Source: Alentia gelatinosa (lineage: Eukaryota > Annelida > Polychaeta > Phyllodocida > Polynoidae). Taken from it: a DNA stretch of 64,000 nt. The first letter of the stretch is position 1; every line of letters begins with the position of its first letter. The stretch is taken from assembly GCA_950022655.1 (NCBI GenBank), contig OX465579.1:40341950-40405949 (forward strand). The letters are read 5' to 3'. The notes under the pieces were generated by a model that ran no database searches, had not been told where the DNA came from, and was given only the letters and a program-made list of their open reading frames with translations. Position numbers and translations under genes: made by a program. Below, piece after piece: positions 47,000 through 59,200 of the stretch.

Positions 47000-48480
47000 G
47001 TAAGGATCTCACATTGTTGCAAAAGATCTTCTTTTACCCTCATTTTTAATAAATCACCTCTAGGTAAGAGTTGCTTGGAATTTATTACAACATCTCCTCC
47101 TATTGGAAGACAATCCTCTATTAGCCTCATCCATGTAAACGGAAATGCTTATTTTCCAACTATTTCTGGTTGTCCGATGTTTTAAGAACGTATTGAATTT
47201 GCATAGAATTCGAAAAAGAGATGGTGGTAAGCCCTACCGTCTTTTTTGTATCCAGTAATTACTGACATCCCTGGGTAAAGTAGCACGTAACGGAATATTG
47301 TACGACTACCATGCATTGCCAAAATGATTAGATTACTAAATTAATGAATAAATTCATTAGGTTTTGTTCAACTAACTGTCTTATTATTTAAGATCGACTC
47401 TTTTGTGATTTTATTTTACAACTAGAGAGTTACTATAACTACAAAATGAAAAATTCATTGAAGTCTGCTGGACTGTCGTGATTACATAAGCCATTTTCGC
47501 TTTTAGACAACAGGAAGGTGTTTTTCAAACTCAGAACGATGAAATAATTAATCTTATTCTGGTCTTTGTTGCATTCCCGTTACCTCAAGTGATTTGTCTT
47601 AATGGAGGATGGTCGAACAAGATGATCAGGAGAATATCTTTATTTCGAGTTTTCTAAAAGGTCACAGGTTTTAATTCTTTTAGGTCCATTTCTTGGTGGG
47701 TTCCATCCTTCATAACAAAACGTCGTCCATTACGATAGTTAAAGAGTAAAGAGTGGAAACTGCAAAAGATATCGTGTAATTATGCGGACCACATTTAAAA
47801 AACGGACTGGTACTCCGATCGTGGTCACTACAGCCTGAGGTAAGTCCTAACCTCAATCATTCATCCAATATAATTCATAGTTTTAAAAACACCTCCCAGA
47901 ACTTTACATGACACATATATCCCCCCCCCCCTCCCCACACACACACTTATGGAAAGTTTGTAATTATAGAGAAAACACTCCCTTCATTAACCTCATGCAT
48001 CATGGATATTTGCGACAAATTATCTTCAACGCTAAGAGAAAGAAACCCCGAGAATGAGTAGGTATTAAGAAATATTCGTGGAGTCATAAGTTTGGGCTCT
48101 TCATGTTCATTGATCAGCTAGATAATTATTGGGACAGTGGCCGTGATGTGTCTCAACACTGTCCTATCTGTTCCAAATCCTAGTATTGTTCATAAATATT
48201 GAGATATGTATTTTGTTCGCCGTTAAGTGTGTTTGCTGGGTTCTACCTTCTCCAATTGATCATTGATTTGCTATAACTGCTTAACTGGTTCAGCTTAGGG
48301 GACTGGTATATATATATGCGTGAATACCAGGCCTCGAAAGAACTCCTGATACATTCACCAGAAGACTCTCCTTTTTATTGCCTTGGAATCGGACGGTCCC
48401 TGTACGAGCAGGGAAGGCGAATATTCGATTTTACAATGGCCTGGTGTTAGAGGATAATAGACCTGACGGGGTAAATCTGG
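47000..48480. other. AT-rich noncoding stretch with a poly-C tract
   Basis: C11-T-C4 followed by an AC run lies at 47921-47946. No other repeat or coding signal. From about 48391 the sequence begins to resemble units of the 23-bp array that follows (GGTCCCTGTACGAGCAGGG at 48395-48413). Confidence 0.55.
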
Positions 48481-48705
48481 AGATCGTGAAAAACAGGGTA
48501 GTGGATCTTGCAGCAGAGACCTGGTGGGTCTTGCAGTAAAGAGCTGGTATATCATTTACTACGAAGTTGGTAGATCCTACAGCACAGTGCTCATAGATCA
48601 TGAAGGACAGGGGGGGCAGATCCTGTACGACAGGGCTGATAGATTTGCCCCAGAGCCTGTAGGTCTTACGGTACAGCATTGGTACATGGTATGTTATAAT
48701 ACACG
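48481..48705. repeat. Degenerate 23-bp tandem array (about ten units)
   Basis: Using the T of the recurring (A/G)GATC-like anchor, units fall at 48484, 48506, 48529, 48552, 48575, 48598, 48621, 48644, 48664 and 48687. Spacing is exactly 23 in seven steps, with single steps of 22 and 20. Units share AGATC(C/T)T, then a CAG(C/T)A(C/A)A core, then a GCTGGT-like end, but are heavily diverged. This is an old minisatellite. It explains why both strands stay open here (118 codons minus, 76 plus); no gene is called. Confidence 0.8.
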
Positions 48706-48995
48706 GCAAGTAGTATACGATAGCTGGGCCAAAGGTATTTTTTCTTTTAATTGAGTAATATACTTCAGTATATTTGCGTTGCAACATGTCATATCTAGAT
48801 GAAAGAGATAAAAAGTAATGTAATGATAATGGTAGGGATGAATTAGTTCAAAGAAAACTATTTAAGCAGCCTTTAAATTCCTCTTTAGTAACGCTATTTT
48901 GTCATGCCAATGATGGTGTGTTCTACAGCCTGGAACCCATGCGATATGTTTAGAATCACAGTGGTCCGTGAGTGGTAGATTTTATATATCCAGAG

Positions 48996-49030
48996 ATAAA
49001 TAAATAAATAACATAAATATAAATAAATAA
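48996..49030. repeat. (TAAA)n microsatellite
   Basis: ATAAATAAATAAATAAC and AAATAAATAA units with one interruption form an AT-rich tetranucleotide repeat. Confidence 0.85.
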
Positions 49031-49199
49031 TGAACATCCATATAACAGGACATTGATATATTATGTAATCTTATATGATAAATACCACCTGCTAATTCAA
49101 GCATGTTTAACTGGACAGGACGGCTGTATATGAACGCCTGGTACGAGGTTTCAAAAGACGCCTGCCTGCTTCCTGCGTCAACATTTATTGCCGCCGGCT

Positions 49200-50560
49200 C
49201 AGTAGAGAAAAGGTATTTAAGAAGCAGCCCCAAGTCTACAGTCTAAGCCGGACTGTGCAAACATCCGTGTACACACACCCTCCCCTTATCTGTGAAGCCT
49301 CCCGGCGAGCAGCTCGTGGCCCACAGGAACGTCTAGGGTGAGCAGCTCTGCTGGCTATGCTGGATCTGTGCCACCTTCTCGCTTGATGAGCAGCGATTTC
49401 CCGCTTTGCCCTTCTCCGCACACTCTGGTAGTGAAAGACGGATTTTACGCGTATCACGCCACACCCACAGGGCCCCATCCGCCGCCTTTTCGACAGGGTC
49501 TGGCTTATCTATGCTTATCTACGCCTGACCTGCTTACCAGCTGTTATTCTCTCCGCCCCTCCTACACTCCTCGATCCCCTCCCGCTCCCCAACCGTAAAA
49601 GAAGGATCACAAAAGGCTGTGAATACAGGAACGAAACTAAAGTCGGTAACGTGACCTACCTCATCGACTAAATTACTTTACTGAGGTAAGGATACATAGC
49701 TGGCTTATGACTACTAGGCAGCGATTTCGGTTGATTCTAAATTGCGGGATTCTAGGAAGGGGTTTTATAGAACTGGAACTTCTTCCACTAGTGATGGCGG
49801 TTCTGCCACGTGCTGAGGTTGTTCGAATCCCACTCCCACAAGATTATCTATGACCAGAAAAGCAAATTACTAACTAACGTTGACGAATCGGCCGTAGTTA
49901 GGAAACACAGGATGTTTGTCTGGTTCAATGAGCAGCTCGCCAGCCCTCCTCAGTGGCTCTTAGATAGGCAGATGCTCGTCTTTGCTCGCCTCATTTAACG
50001 GGTCCTCACTGCACTAGTCAGTCTGTAATCTGCAGACAGTGGCCATGATTGGCACTGCCCGCGCTGCTCATTGCCTTACGTCAGACCAAGTACCCTTAAA
50101 CCAGGGTTAATTTACTGCCGTCACCTCGTGAATGTAGCCCTGCTACTTCCGTTACCATCTACAACCCCTGTCCGTCTGACGCCTACCAGTTTGGTTGGTG
50201 CCCATAGAAGCCACACCCGCCTCTAGGGGCGCGCCTCCTTGGCGGTGGTGAAGAAGGTTGGGCGCTTGGTAGCTCTAGATGGACGTGATGGCCTTGTAGG
50301 CCAGATAGAAGCCGCCGCCGCCCACCCACTTCCTCATTATCACCCCGCTCCTTCTTTCCCCTTATTTGCCGTCCTGGTCGGTATGCCACCCTGGATACCA
50401 AAGATAATAATAGACACAGATGGCCACGCGTGCAGCTATTGACCGCTCCCGCCAACGTATACCGATAGAGGGCGCTACAGTCGCCTGCAAAACCGAATAC
50501 ATAAATGGGGGCCGGAGAATCGGGCATAACACTGCCCGTATTTTGCCTGCATGAAAGGTC
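49200..50560. promoter_or_regulatory. CpG-rich block with repeated GAGCAGCTC motifs
   Basis: GC- and CpG-rich DNA, strongest at 49290-49500 and 50170-50480. Exact GAGCAGCTC occurs at 49307-49315, 49340-49348 and 49930-49938. A CCACACCC-type GC box and GGGGCGCGCC lie near 50212-50235. GTATTTAAGAAGC at about 49212 resembles a TATA region. Overlapping frames on both strands show no domain. This would fit a promoter or CpG island, but without a recognisable exon the strand is unknown. Confidence 0.35.
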
Positions 50561-51600
50561 ACCCTAAGTCAAGCCATGGGGTTCAAACATGAATTAATCA
50601 GTAGGTGAAGTCAATTACATACTCGAAAACCTGATATCCAAAATAGATCGCATTCTCTTTTGTGTTGCATAGTACATAACGGATTGAAAGATGACCAGAC
50701 TTTTGGCAGGTCGAAGGAGACACTCATGACTATATTTACTTGGGAACTATTGGCTGACGACTGCGTATGGGCTGAGGATTAGGGAAGGAACACAGGCGGA
50801 GCTGCATGATCAGGGAGTGACTACACCGTAGAGGGGAGACGCTACTCCTACCTTCCATGGCGAAGGGATCTGACTGGGTGCAGGGAGGGGGATGGTAATC
50901 CATGTTCGGGGTTATTAACGAGGGCCTGGCTTGGCAAGGACGAACAGTGTCCAGGGGCGGTGGGATGTAAGCCCCTGTCACCCTCTGGTTCATCGATTAC
51001 CCTGTCAGAACCCTCGCATACTGTTCCCGTGCCTGCCCTGAAGTTTAGCACCACCGCAAATCATTATAATTCATGACAGAAGAGATCAATCGACAATATC
51101 TAGTGTCACCCATTTTGATAACATGGATAATGGATTCCAATACCATTAGACTAATGAAACAAATGATATTATAAATTTATACCGAATACCTCTTCCACTA
51201 TTACTAATGCATGTGTCTGACTCCAGATTTTAAAGCAGCAATCAAACGTATATGATTCAACATATTTCAACAGAGTAGCCCATGCGCAGCCTATGCACAG
51301 CGATTGAGCGAAAGGTGCTTTCCCTATTTCGAGCATATTGCCTCTGAGAAAAGACAAGAAGAGTATTTCGTCCTGCATGATAAGCAGTAATTTTGTAATA
51401 TTTGGTGGGTAATAACTTCCGCTTCGGCAGAAACGAGAATTCAGCAATAACAATCGCGGAAAAAGCTTCAGGTCATCCCTCACAGAGAAGTGAATTGGTC
51501 GCCGTGTCCGTTAACTTGACAATCGTGCTGCTGCAGGGCTCGTAATGGAGGGAGTAGGCAGAGGGCGGTCTCAGCAGGACCTACGCAGACCTCTCTCAGA
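50561..51600. other. Noncoding stretch, nothing recognised
   Basis: GC-richer at 50750-51040, with two overlapping minus frames lacking domains, then AT-rich. No repeats were seen. Confidence 0.55.
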
Positions 51601-51860
51601 ACGTCACAATGGCTCTCTATGCGCATGCGCCGGCCCACATCAATCAGCGTCCGCCAAGCTCGCCTTGTTATTGGCACATCTGGTATGACGAATCGAGGCG
51701 TCCCCTCGTGGATTGGGGATCAACGCTCGCGGTATTGTGGAGGTTGGGGGATGCAGGGGGATGGAGGGCAGTAACGGGTGGGCACGTTGGCATATTGGTG
51801 GAGTGGGGACCTAACATGTCATTTCGCATAGTCTACTCCGGTGGACATAACCGGCAATGT
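51601..51860. promoter_or_regulatory. Small CpG-rich patch with NRF-1-like and CRE-half sites
   Basis: ACGTCACAATGGC (51601-51613) combines a CRE half site with an AATGGC string. TGCGCATGCGCC (51620-51631) is one base off the NRF-1 palindromic consensus, and ATCAATCAG follows. NRF-1 sites cluster near transcription starts of animal CpG-island promoters. A 138-codon plus frame starts at 51609, but its translation shows no domain and I do not call it. Confidence 0.3.
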
Positions 51861-53378
51861 CAGCAGCTGAGCGCTAATAAAAACATTGTTCAATGTTTAC
51901 ACCGTCCAGGTTCATGTCATAAAGCAGGAGTTCTATTCGTCCAGACGGGCTTTGTGTTCGTTGAAAAAAGAAAAAGGAAGTGTACCGTTAGTGTACATAT
52001 ACTTGAATATCATCCAAATGAATAGAGGAATGACTGGGAGTGACTATTGCCTTTCTACGCCGATCCAACCACTGCTGTGATTAGAGCGTGTATATATATA
52101 AGGGCGCCGTGTGAGTAGTATATGTAAAAATCCCAAAGGACCGCAAATCCTCTACGTCTGATTGCATATTGCCACCTGAACTTCTATCCTACTAAACCCA
52201 GTTGTATACGAGAGTAATCTCATCAATACTGAAACGTAGTGGTGATGAATTGGATCAGCATGCAATTTTGTCCCATCCAATAGGCTACGCCCACGACCAA
52301 GTCAGGAGGGACATCGATATTACACTTCTTTCAAAAAGCGAACTATTTTCAATGAAATGACAAGGCAGTGGAGATGCTGTAATCCTTTGGAAAAATGATG
52401 ATCTATATGAGATTAGGGAGTATTCAGTGGTACCTTTTTTCATCAAGGAATCACGCTACCTTATACTACCACAGGCCCTGAATGGATGGCTTCTCCGCGG
52501 CGCTCAGTCTTCATTGCCATCACACAAGGCAGCAGTGGCTATTGCTCGGAGCAGCTCAATCTCCTCAGTCATTTAATGAAAATAGGGCTGGAACCGACGA
52601 GCGCCTCTCCCTAGCGTGAGGTGCAGGAATGGCACCAGGGTCTATGAGCTGCTCTCAACTCTCCATAGGCGGCTGTCATCTCAACGACAAGGGCAAGGTC
52701 AACTCCCAACAGACCCTCGAGTTTATTACAGACTGGCAAACACCCATTACCAGCTGCCCACACGAACATGACCGTCAGGTTTGGCATAGCGAAGATACTT
52801 GGTAGTAGGCTTTAAAATGATAACCGGCCAAATATTGTGTTAGCATCAAGCGTACTTGTAAAGTATCTGTATTAACCGTGGTTACTGGAATCTAGTAGGA
52901 GATTAATCGTTTTAGAACTTGTTGTAAATATTCAGCCCCCAATATTTAGTAATCAATCTGCACAATATATATAAAAATGCTGCAGACGACGCAGCACTAT
53001 TCGATTCGGTTAGCAGTAGGTGTCGGCATCACTCTAATGGAATTTCGATCGATTCGTTTGGTTTTTTTTAAACTAATTTTTGGCTCTTTTCCCCTCTCTC
53101 TCACCTCAATTATCACCCCCACTCTGTTTAATTGCTGGCCGTGTTAACGCTAAAAAGGTGAACCACGAACGATCACATTTCTAATGACAAAGTAAAGATC
53201 ATAGAAAGAATGGGACAAAAAAAGGATATGAACTGAACGAGCAAATAGATGTTCTACTTAGCAATCGATTCGTTTCACTGATTTGTAATAGAGACAACAC
53301 AAAACTGGCGGATTGTAGAATTGTTGCTCGGCTCTCTGACTCTCGGGTTCCATTCCCACTACCTGACTCTGGGTTGAA
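51861..53378. other. Noncoding stretch with two GAGCAGCTC-type motifs
   Basis: GAGCAGCTC at 52549-52557 and GAGCTGCTC at 52646-52654 lie in a slightly GC-richer section (52480-52780). A TATATATATAAGG string lies at about 52091. The rest is AT-rich and featureless. Confidence 0.5.
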
Positions 53379-53452
53379 CGTGTATTGAATGATGGGGTAG
53401 AGGTGGATGTCTATGCGTGTATTGAGTGATGGGGTAGAGGTGGATTTCTATG
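53379..53452. repeat. 37-bp tandem duplication
   Basis: 53379-53415 and 53416-53452 are two adjacent copies differing at only two positions; both contain GATGGGGTAGAGGTGGAT. A partial third start (CGAATATTG) follows. The near-identity points to a recent duplication. Confidence 0.9.
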
Positions 53453-54291
53453 CGAATATTGCTCCTTTTACAAGTATTGATATCGTAAGTGGGTGCGTTA
53501 AGGGTGGATTCTGGGGAGAGTTTCTGCGAACGAATACGTTTAGAAAAGTTTCGCGGTCCGCTATACTCCCATAGCATAAGCGGATACAAGGATGGCGTGC
53601 GGGCGGTACGATATGATATAGGCATACCCAGTCCATAACTGCAGCCGGGACTGCCGTATCTCCTGACACCAGGATCATGCCATGGTCAGATCCTGAGCTG
53701 AAAGGAAACCATTTGGCGTTGGTTATGGCCCGTTGGCCGCCGGCTAAGCTGTGGTCATGCCATGTTCTCCAGCGCCGATCTGTAAGCCACCCACGCCATC
53801 CGGCGGGTCGGCTAGTGGGAAGAGGAAAGGAGGGAACACCCTACACCTGCCGCCACTGACGAACGTCCTTCGTAGATGATATAGCAAAGGCACTCTAGAG
53901 AAATAAGGATGGAGTAGTACGTGCCACACAGCAGGGCAGTTTTATAATGCACTTTATTAGTCACTGGGAGAGTCTCAAGACAGACAGTCACGCTATAAAC
54001 CGAATCCATCATATAAGCTCCCATTGAAACGTGCATGCTCACATGCCAGATAATCAATGATAATTATTTTCATAGCGCAATATCAGATTTTATATTATCT
54101 TATCTTTTCACCAATCACCTAACAATATTGAACCCGGTTATAATGCGGCTAGCTCGGGTAGGCTGGACCAGACTGAGAGTATATATGAGTCATGGATGAT
54201 ATCGGGAACCGTCTTTCCCGCCTCCTGTGTTAAATAGCGTTGTGTAGGGCCAGCGGGGAGAGGGGTATGAGTTGCTCGTAATAATATCATG
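53453..54291. other. Noncoding stretch, nothing recognised
   Basis: GC-richer at 53560-53880 with overlapping 60-88 codon frames on both strands and no domain. Confidence 0.55.
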
Positions 54292-54432
54292 AAACATCAC
54301 GAAATTTCATATGATTGTTTATATGACATGAGTTGTCTTCGCTGCATGATATCACGAAGCGGAGCTGAGTGATATTTGTAGCGGAAGACAATGAATGGTA
54401 TATAGATAATTATATGAAATTGAGTGATGTTT
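54292..54432. mobile_element. 141-bp imperfect palindrome, foldback-type element
   Basis: The whole segment is close to its own reverse complement about a centre near 54362. The ends are AAACATCAC (54292) and GTGATGTTT (to 54432), followed inward by AATTTCATAT against ATATGAAATT, then TTGTCTTC against GAAGACAA, and GATATCAC against GTGATATT. Several interior blocks have diverged. There is no coding capacity. It is a plausible foldback MITE, and no second copy was found here. Confidence 0.75.
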
Positions 54433-54510
54433 AGATTTTATCCTACCCTGTTACATGTTTTTAATTTCATATGTCACCGTGGCATATAAATGTTTTATGC
54501 CATAACTGTG

Positions 54511-54566
54511 GCAGTCACACCATATTAAGTCTATGGAGATTTATATGAGGGGTAGGATAAGAACCA
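54511..54566 (+). repeat. Hairpin-family repeat, short copy
   Basis: CCATA (54520-54524), loop TTAAGTC, TATGG (54532-54536), followed by GAGATTTATATGAGGGGTAGGATAAGAACC in two parts. The downstream block (GGGGT then GATAA) aligns with GGGGTGAGATAAA after the hairpin at 43013-43036. It lies about 80 bp past the 141-bp palindrome; the hairpin TGGCATA/TATGCCA at about 54480-54502 lies between. Confidence 0.6.
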
Positions 54567-55891
54567 ATAGTGTAGCGGATAAGTCCCTCGTCCCCCTACA
54601 TCTTGACGACTAGTCATGGGCGGTGGGCGAAAACTGCGGGGAGGAGCAGGGGCTGCTGCTGTCATTGTAGAATCTGTAGGCGGCTGGACCTCGGGGTCAT
54701 GGGCATCTAGCTTCATATTTGTCACGGGAAGGGTAGACGAGCTGCTCTGTCAGTTGGCGATAGCAGGGAAAGGCAGGCACTAGAGTAATCTGCTCACACG
54801 CTGGTCCTGCGGAGAGTGGCTCGGCGCAGCCAGGCGGCATGGACTCAGACACAGTGTCCGAAGCAATGACAACAGTACCGCATGTACTACTACTACTCAT
54901 AGTGTCAGACCAATCATGTCAGGTTGGCATCCTACTTGGGGAACGCCCACCCAACGGCTTTCTATCGCCTTTTCTCTCCCTCTTTCTTGTTTTCTCTGTT
55001 TCTCTCGCCATCATTTGTTTTTTATTTTGCTAAACAAAAAGAATAAAATAGAATCTGTGAATCGACGTATTCACTTGCACATACAAGATAAGATAAAACT
55101 AAATTTGACATGAGTACTTACAGCTTTCAGATTTACCAACCCTCATTATCGATTGGAAACTACTCACCTGCAATGAAAGAAAACACCATCAGTCATACAC
55201 CAATCTTTTCTTGATATTTGCATAGATTGCATAAGTCATGAAAAGATTTACAGAAAATTACAACAATTAGGTAAACATGTTTGTGGGGGAATGCTTTTGA
55301 CGTAGATGCCTTTAGTACATTTTTATTACCAGATAATTGGCGTCATCTACATATATACATTCTATTCAGAACACCTTCATATCAACATTCTAGTAAGTCT
55401 ACATTAGAAATAGAATATTCTACCATCAAAGCATTAGTAACATACGTAACGTAATAACATATTGTACACTCTCTAGGATGCTGCTTCAAGGGCAGACTAG
55501 CTCAATTGAGCTTTGTTTTCCAGATTGTGTTACATACACTTGAGTTTCTATAATCACCCCAGAGTCGCTATAATGTGGGTGGGTTTCACCTACGTCACTT
55601 TAGAATAAACATCCGAAAGATTCGATCATCAACGTGCATATAATATTACGAGATGATGAAGAATGAGATGTAAATATATTTCCTCCACCCTATTCTGGGT
55701 GGTGAGCGTTTGAAAATCATTAGAATGATTGGATGACCTCCTTTATCAGGTAAATCACAAAATCAGTTTCAGGTATTCCTCACTTTGATATAGACCTTCT
55801 TTGGATGGCATATAAATGCATCACAACCATGAGGACTAATCAAAATCGCAAACCGAGTCGAACCTCCTATCTTTCTCATGCTTTGTAGTTA
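54567..55891. other. Noncoding stretch with one GAGCTGCTC motif and a CTA repeat
   Basis: GAGCTGCTC at 54739-54747 lies in a GC-richer part (54590-54850). A CTACTACTACTA run lies at about 54885-54896. 55010-55890 is AT-rich with no coding signal. Confidence 0.5.
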
Positions 55892-56223
55892 ATGGGATGG
55901 CTTGTCTCAGGGATTTCCTTTGTCAGCGCCGCCGTATTCATTGTCTGTGGAGGAGGGAGTATATCAAACAGGAACCCAGGCAGTAGTGGCCTGCTCTTTC
56001 TCCTCCTGCCCCATGGTTGGTCAGGCAGTCAGGCAGCGGCGGTAGGGTTCAGGATGCCCGGCGGACACCAGACCTCCATTACGGCACCGTGGAGACTCAG
56101 ACATTCAGATGCAGGAGTAGCTGGGGTGGCAAATGGGGTGGTCATTCGCAATACCTGTGTTTGGAGGACTCTATCGGGCACCGTTCGTATCGATCATGGC
56201 CACTGGTCCAGCTCTAGGACACG
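55892..56223 (+). other. GC-richer open frame ending at a strong splice donor
   Basis: An ATG-initiated frame runs from 55892 and stays open to a strong donor (ACG followed by GTAAGTC) at 56224. It would terminate only inside the intron. The N-terminus (GWLVSGISFVSAAVFIVCGGG) resembles a signal peptide or membrane segment; the rest is Gly/Ser/Arg-rich without a domain. A second plus frame is also open at 56017-56217. It may be a first coding exon or chance in a GC-richer patch. Confidence 0.2.
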
Positions 56224-56229
56224 GTAAGT

Positions 56230-59200
56230 CGCTTTGGACGGTCGCAAGGGACAGCAATGCGAACAACAGTGAACTTTACCTGGAATCAGGCTGAGAAACA
56301 GAGGCGGGAAATCAGTGTGAAGAAAACGAAGAGATACTCATATACTCATACCTATATCTAGGTACAGTCTATGTACCGGATAATTAGATCTTAATGTTTT
56401 TATCTATATGTAACAAGCAGATAGATATCACTGGAAGGAACATAAAGAGGACTTCTTTACCTATATCCATAAAGCTTGTTAATAGAATTTGCAAAGACAA
56501 AATTGCATGGCAAACAAAAGAGGCTATGGTCTGACTAAAGTCAAGCAACCAGTGTAACCAGGTTCCAGAAAGTAGGCCCTTGTTCAATTAGGTCTTACGT
56601 GACAGGCATTTCTGAAAGACCTTTTCTGTGATGCTGTAAGACCTGGATCCATAGTTAGCTTTCCTTCTTTGAGTTCTACGTGATTCGACCTTGACTGTGG
56701 GGAAAGATTACACAGAAGATGAAGAAAGGAGGATTTGCCTCATGCTTCCCATACATTGGCAAATGCAGGATATTCTATCTTTATGAGTATGTTAACATAT
56801 TCTCCTTAACCGTCAATATAGGCGTTCTGGACAGGATTCCTGATTCATCAAGTTCTGGAGGATTAACAAATGAAAGGGAATGAGAGGGGTGGACTTAAAT
56901 TCATTCTGGGGTTTTAAGTATAGTGGTTGTAGAGGTAGGGTGTAGGCGGGAGGGGGTCTGAAGTCCGGGCCATTTTGCTGTTCAATCGTCGGCTGCGGCA
57001 AAAGGCTTAATTCAACCATTAATAACCTAATGTGCCATATTTTGTATGACATGTAAGTATATTAGGTTAAAAATGTTATGTCAGTGACACATAGATATTC
57101 CATTGCTCTGTGGATCGTCGGGATTTAGCTTTTCTGTTATAGTGTCCTTCTCTCTGACTTAAATTCAAACAATTAAAACGCCCGTCTTTTATATAGAATC
57201 AAGCACTAATGAACCTGTAATTACAGCCCTCTGGATATTGCAGTATCTCTATCAAAAATACATGGAAGCCTATTCATTCTAGAGAATATAAATAGCACTC
57301 TTGTCATTTACTACTTTTCGATGTCGTGTTGATATGACTGTGGGCGAAAATATCAGTTATTCCTGTTTCATTTAACTTTGGAGACGATTATCCACAGGAG
57401 AGAATAGCATAGATGATACAACATGCCAAATGAACAGCAAATATCATATCACAAGGCGAATAATTCAGACCAAAATGATGGATCTCTAACGTTCGTAGTA
57501 GGCATAAATAATGATGTAACTGAAGCAGCACCTGCCCGACAGGTGGGACTGTGATTAATCCCAGTGGTTTAAGACGCCTCACCTCTGGTTAACTAGTATT
57601 TATTGCCTTGAGTCACGTCCTCCATCCTAGCATTCTTGCATAATCAATCATTAACTGTAGTAAAATGCATTCTTATAATAACATAAGTTTAACAACTACG
57701 AGCAGTATATAACTAGTATAATCCTATGCACGCGACAGCTGGGTTTGTTCTGTCAGAGCATGGCATGGCGCACTTCAATATGATAATAGAGGCGATCACC
57801 GTTTTCTGGGGATACAATACATGGAGACATCGTTAGTGTGCCTGAATGAAATCTATTCCGAGTTATTTTACTCGGAAATATTTCCGACCAAAAATGATAA
57901 GTAACAGACGTAATTCAGACACATCTCCTTATTGTTATATATGTACATGTACCTAGAAATCATTAAAAATGTCATTTTGAAACAAGTCAAGTAGTACGGA
58001 GGAACGTATGAAGATTAGATTCGTCAATCACTGACGAACGGTATCCGTACACCTGGTCAGTCAAGGTGAAATATTCGTCCATAGCTAGGTATGTAATATT
58101 ATGCGAACACGAAGAATCATATGTGTGGGCGATGGCATACCTTTTAAGTTCAGTCATCATTATCGTCTCCTGCTCTTGAATCCCATTCAGTCTCATGACT
58201 GAACCTCCTGTGATATTAATACGTAAATCCCTTATTGTATCCGCCAATCTCCTTTTCTGGCCTCTCATGATCAAAGTCCAGTGTCTTAGAGACTACAACG
58301 CATAATAACCTTGGATATCCACATCATGAAAGAACAGCGGTATATACAATTTCTCACGGGCAATGTCATCGTTCATATAACACATGTTTACGTCTCATGG
58401 AAGTTTTGGTTTTTCCCACTATTAACACAATCACTATAATTGCTCCAATATTACTATAATTAGAGTAGCATCTACAGAATGAAAAATACTTTAATTGGCA
58501 ATTATTCAAATATGAAATAGTGACCTCACTATCATGATACATTAAACGAGACCAACTGATAGCGTTGGTATAAGTTAAGGTATAAGTAGAAGGTTCTAGT
58601 ATTCTCAACTATAATTAGGCTTGATATTCTGGTCCCATGATTTCCCTTTTATGAACAATAGCATTTACTAATAGCATACTAACTTGGAGAGTCTGCAAGG
58701 TGACAGTTCCCTTATGATCAATCGTAAAACAGCCAATTAGATCCAGACTACTTAATGAATCGGCGACAGGTACCAAAATCAATAGCTCGCGACGGAATAA
58801 CGAATGCTTAAGGCCCCGTTTTCAACGTGCTGATTGCAATCCCTTAACAGAGGTAACCTGCCAAGCTAATGAATCTCAGGAAAAACCCACTCTGTGTTCT
58901 ACAACTGACGTCACGGTGAAAGCCACCCACTACATTTCTCTACTGAATTAGAGCTGGGATAAAAAAAAAAGAACGCCATAGACCTAATCAGTTGTCCCCA
59001 CATTCTGGCATGGTCTAATAGACTCAGTCGGGTACCAGCACGTCAGATTGATGATCTCCAAGCGCAGACCCTGGAGTGGTAGTCGTCCACCTCCAGACGC
59101 AAGGAAAACACGCCCAGAGGATGATGAATTGATATTCAATACAGCGGCACCCTTTATTCCCATAACGGATTGATTAACATGAAGCAATTGCTTAACACTG

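Noticed and set aside
48431..48787. 118-codon minus frame overlapping a 76-codon plus frame
   Set aside because: Both are open because of the degenerate 23-bp tandem array; neither shows a protein domain.
49801..49850. Possible tRNA T-arm (TTCGAATCCCAC)
   Set aside because: The bases before TTCGAAT do not pair with those after it, and no A box or acceptor stem is present.
53330..53380. GGGTTCCATTCCC and GGGTTGAAC strings resembling a tRNA B box
   Set aside because: No matching A box or cloverleaf on either strand.
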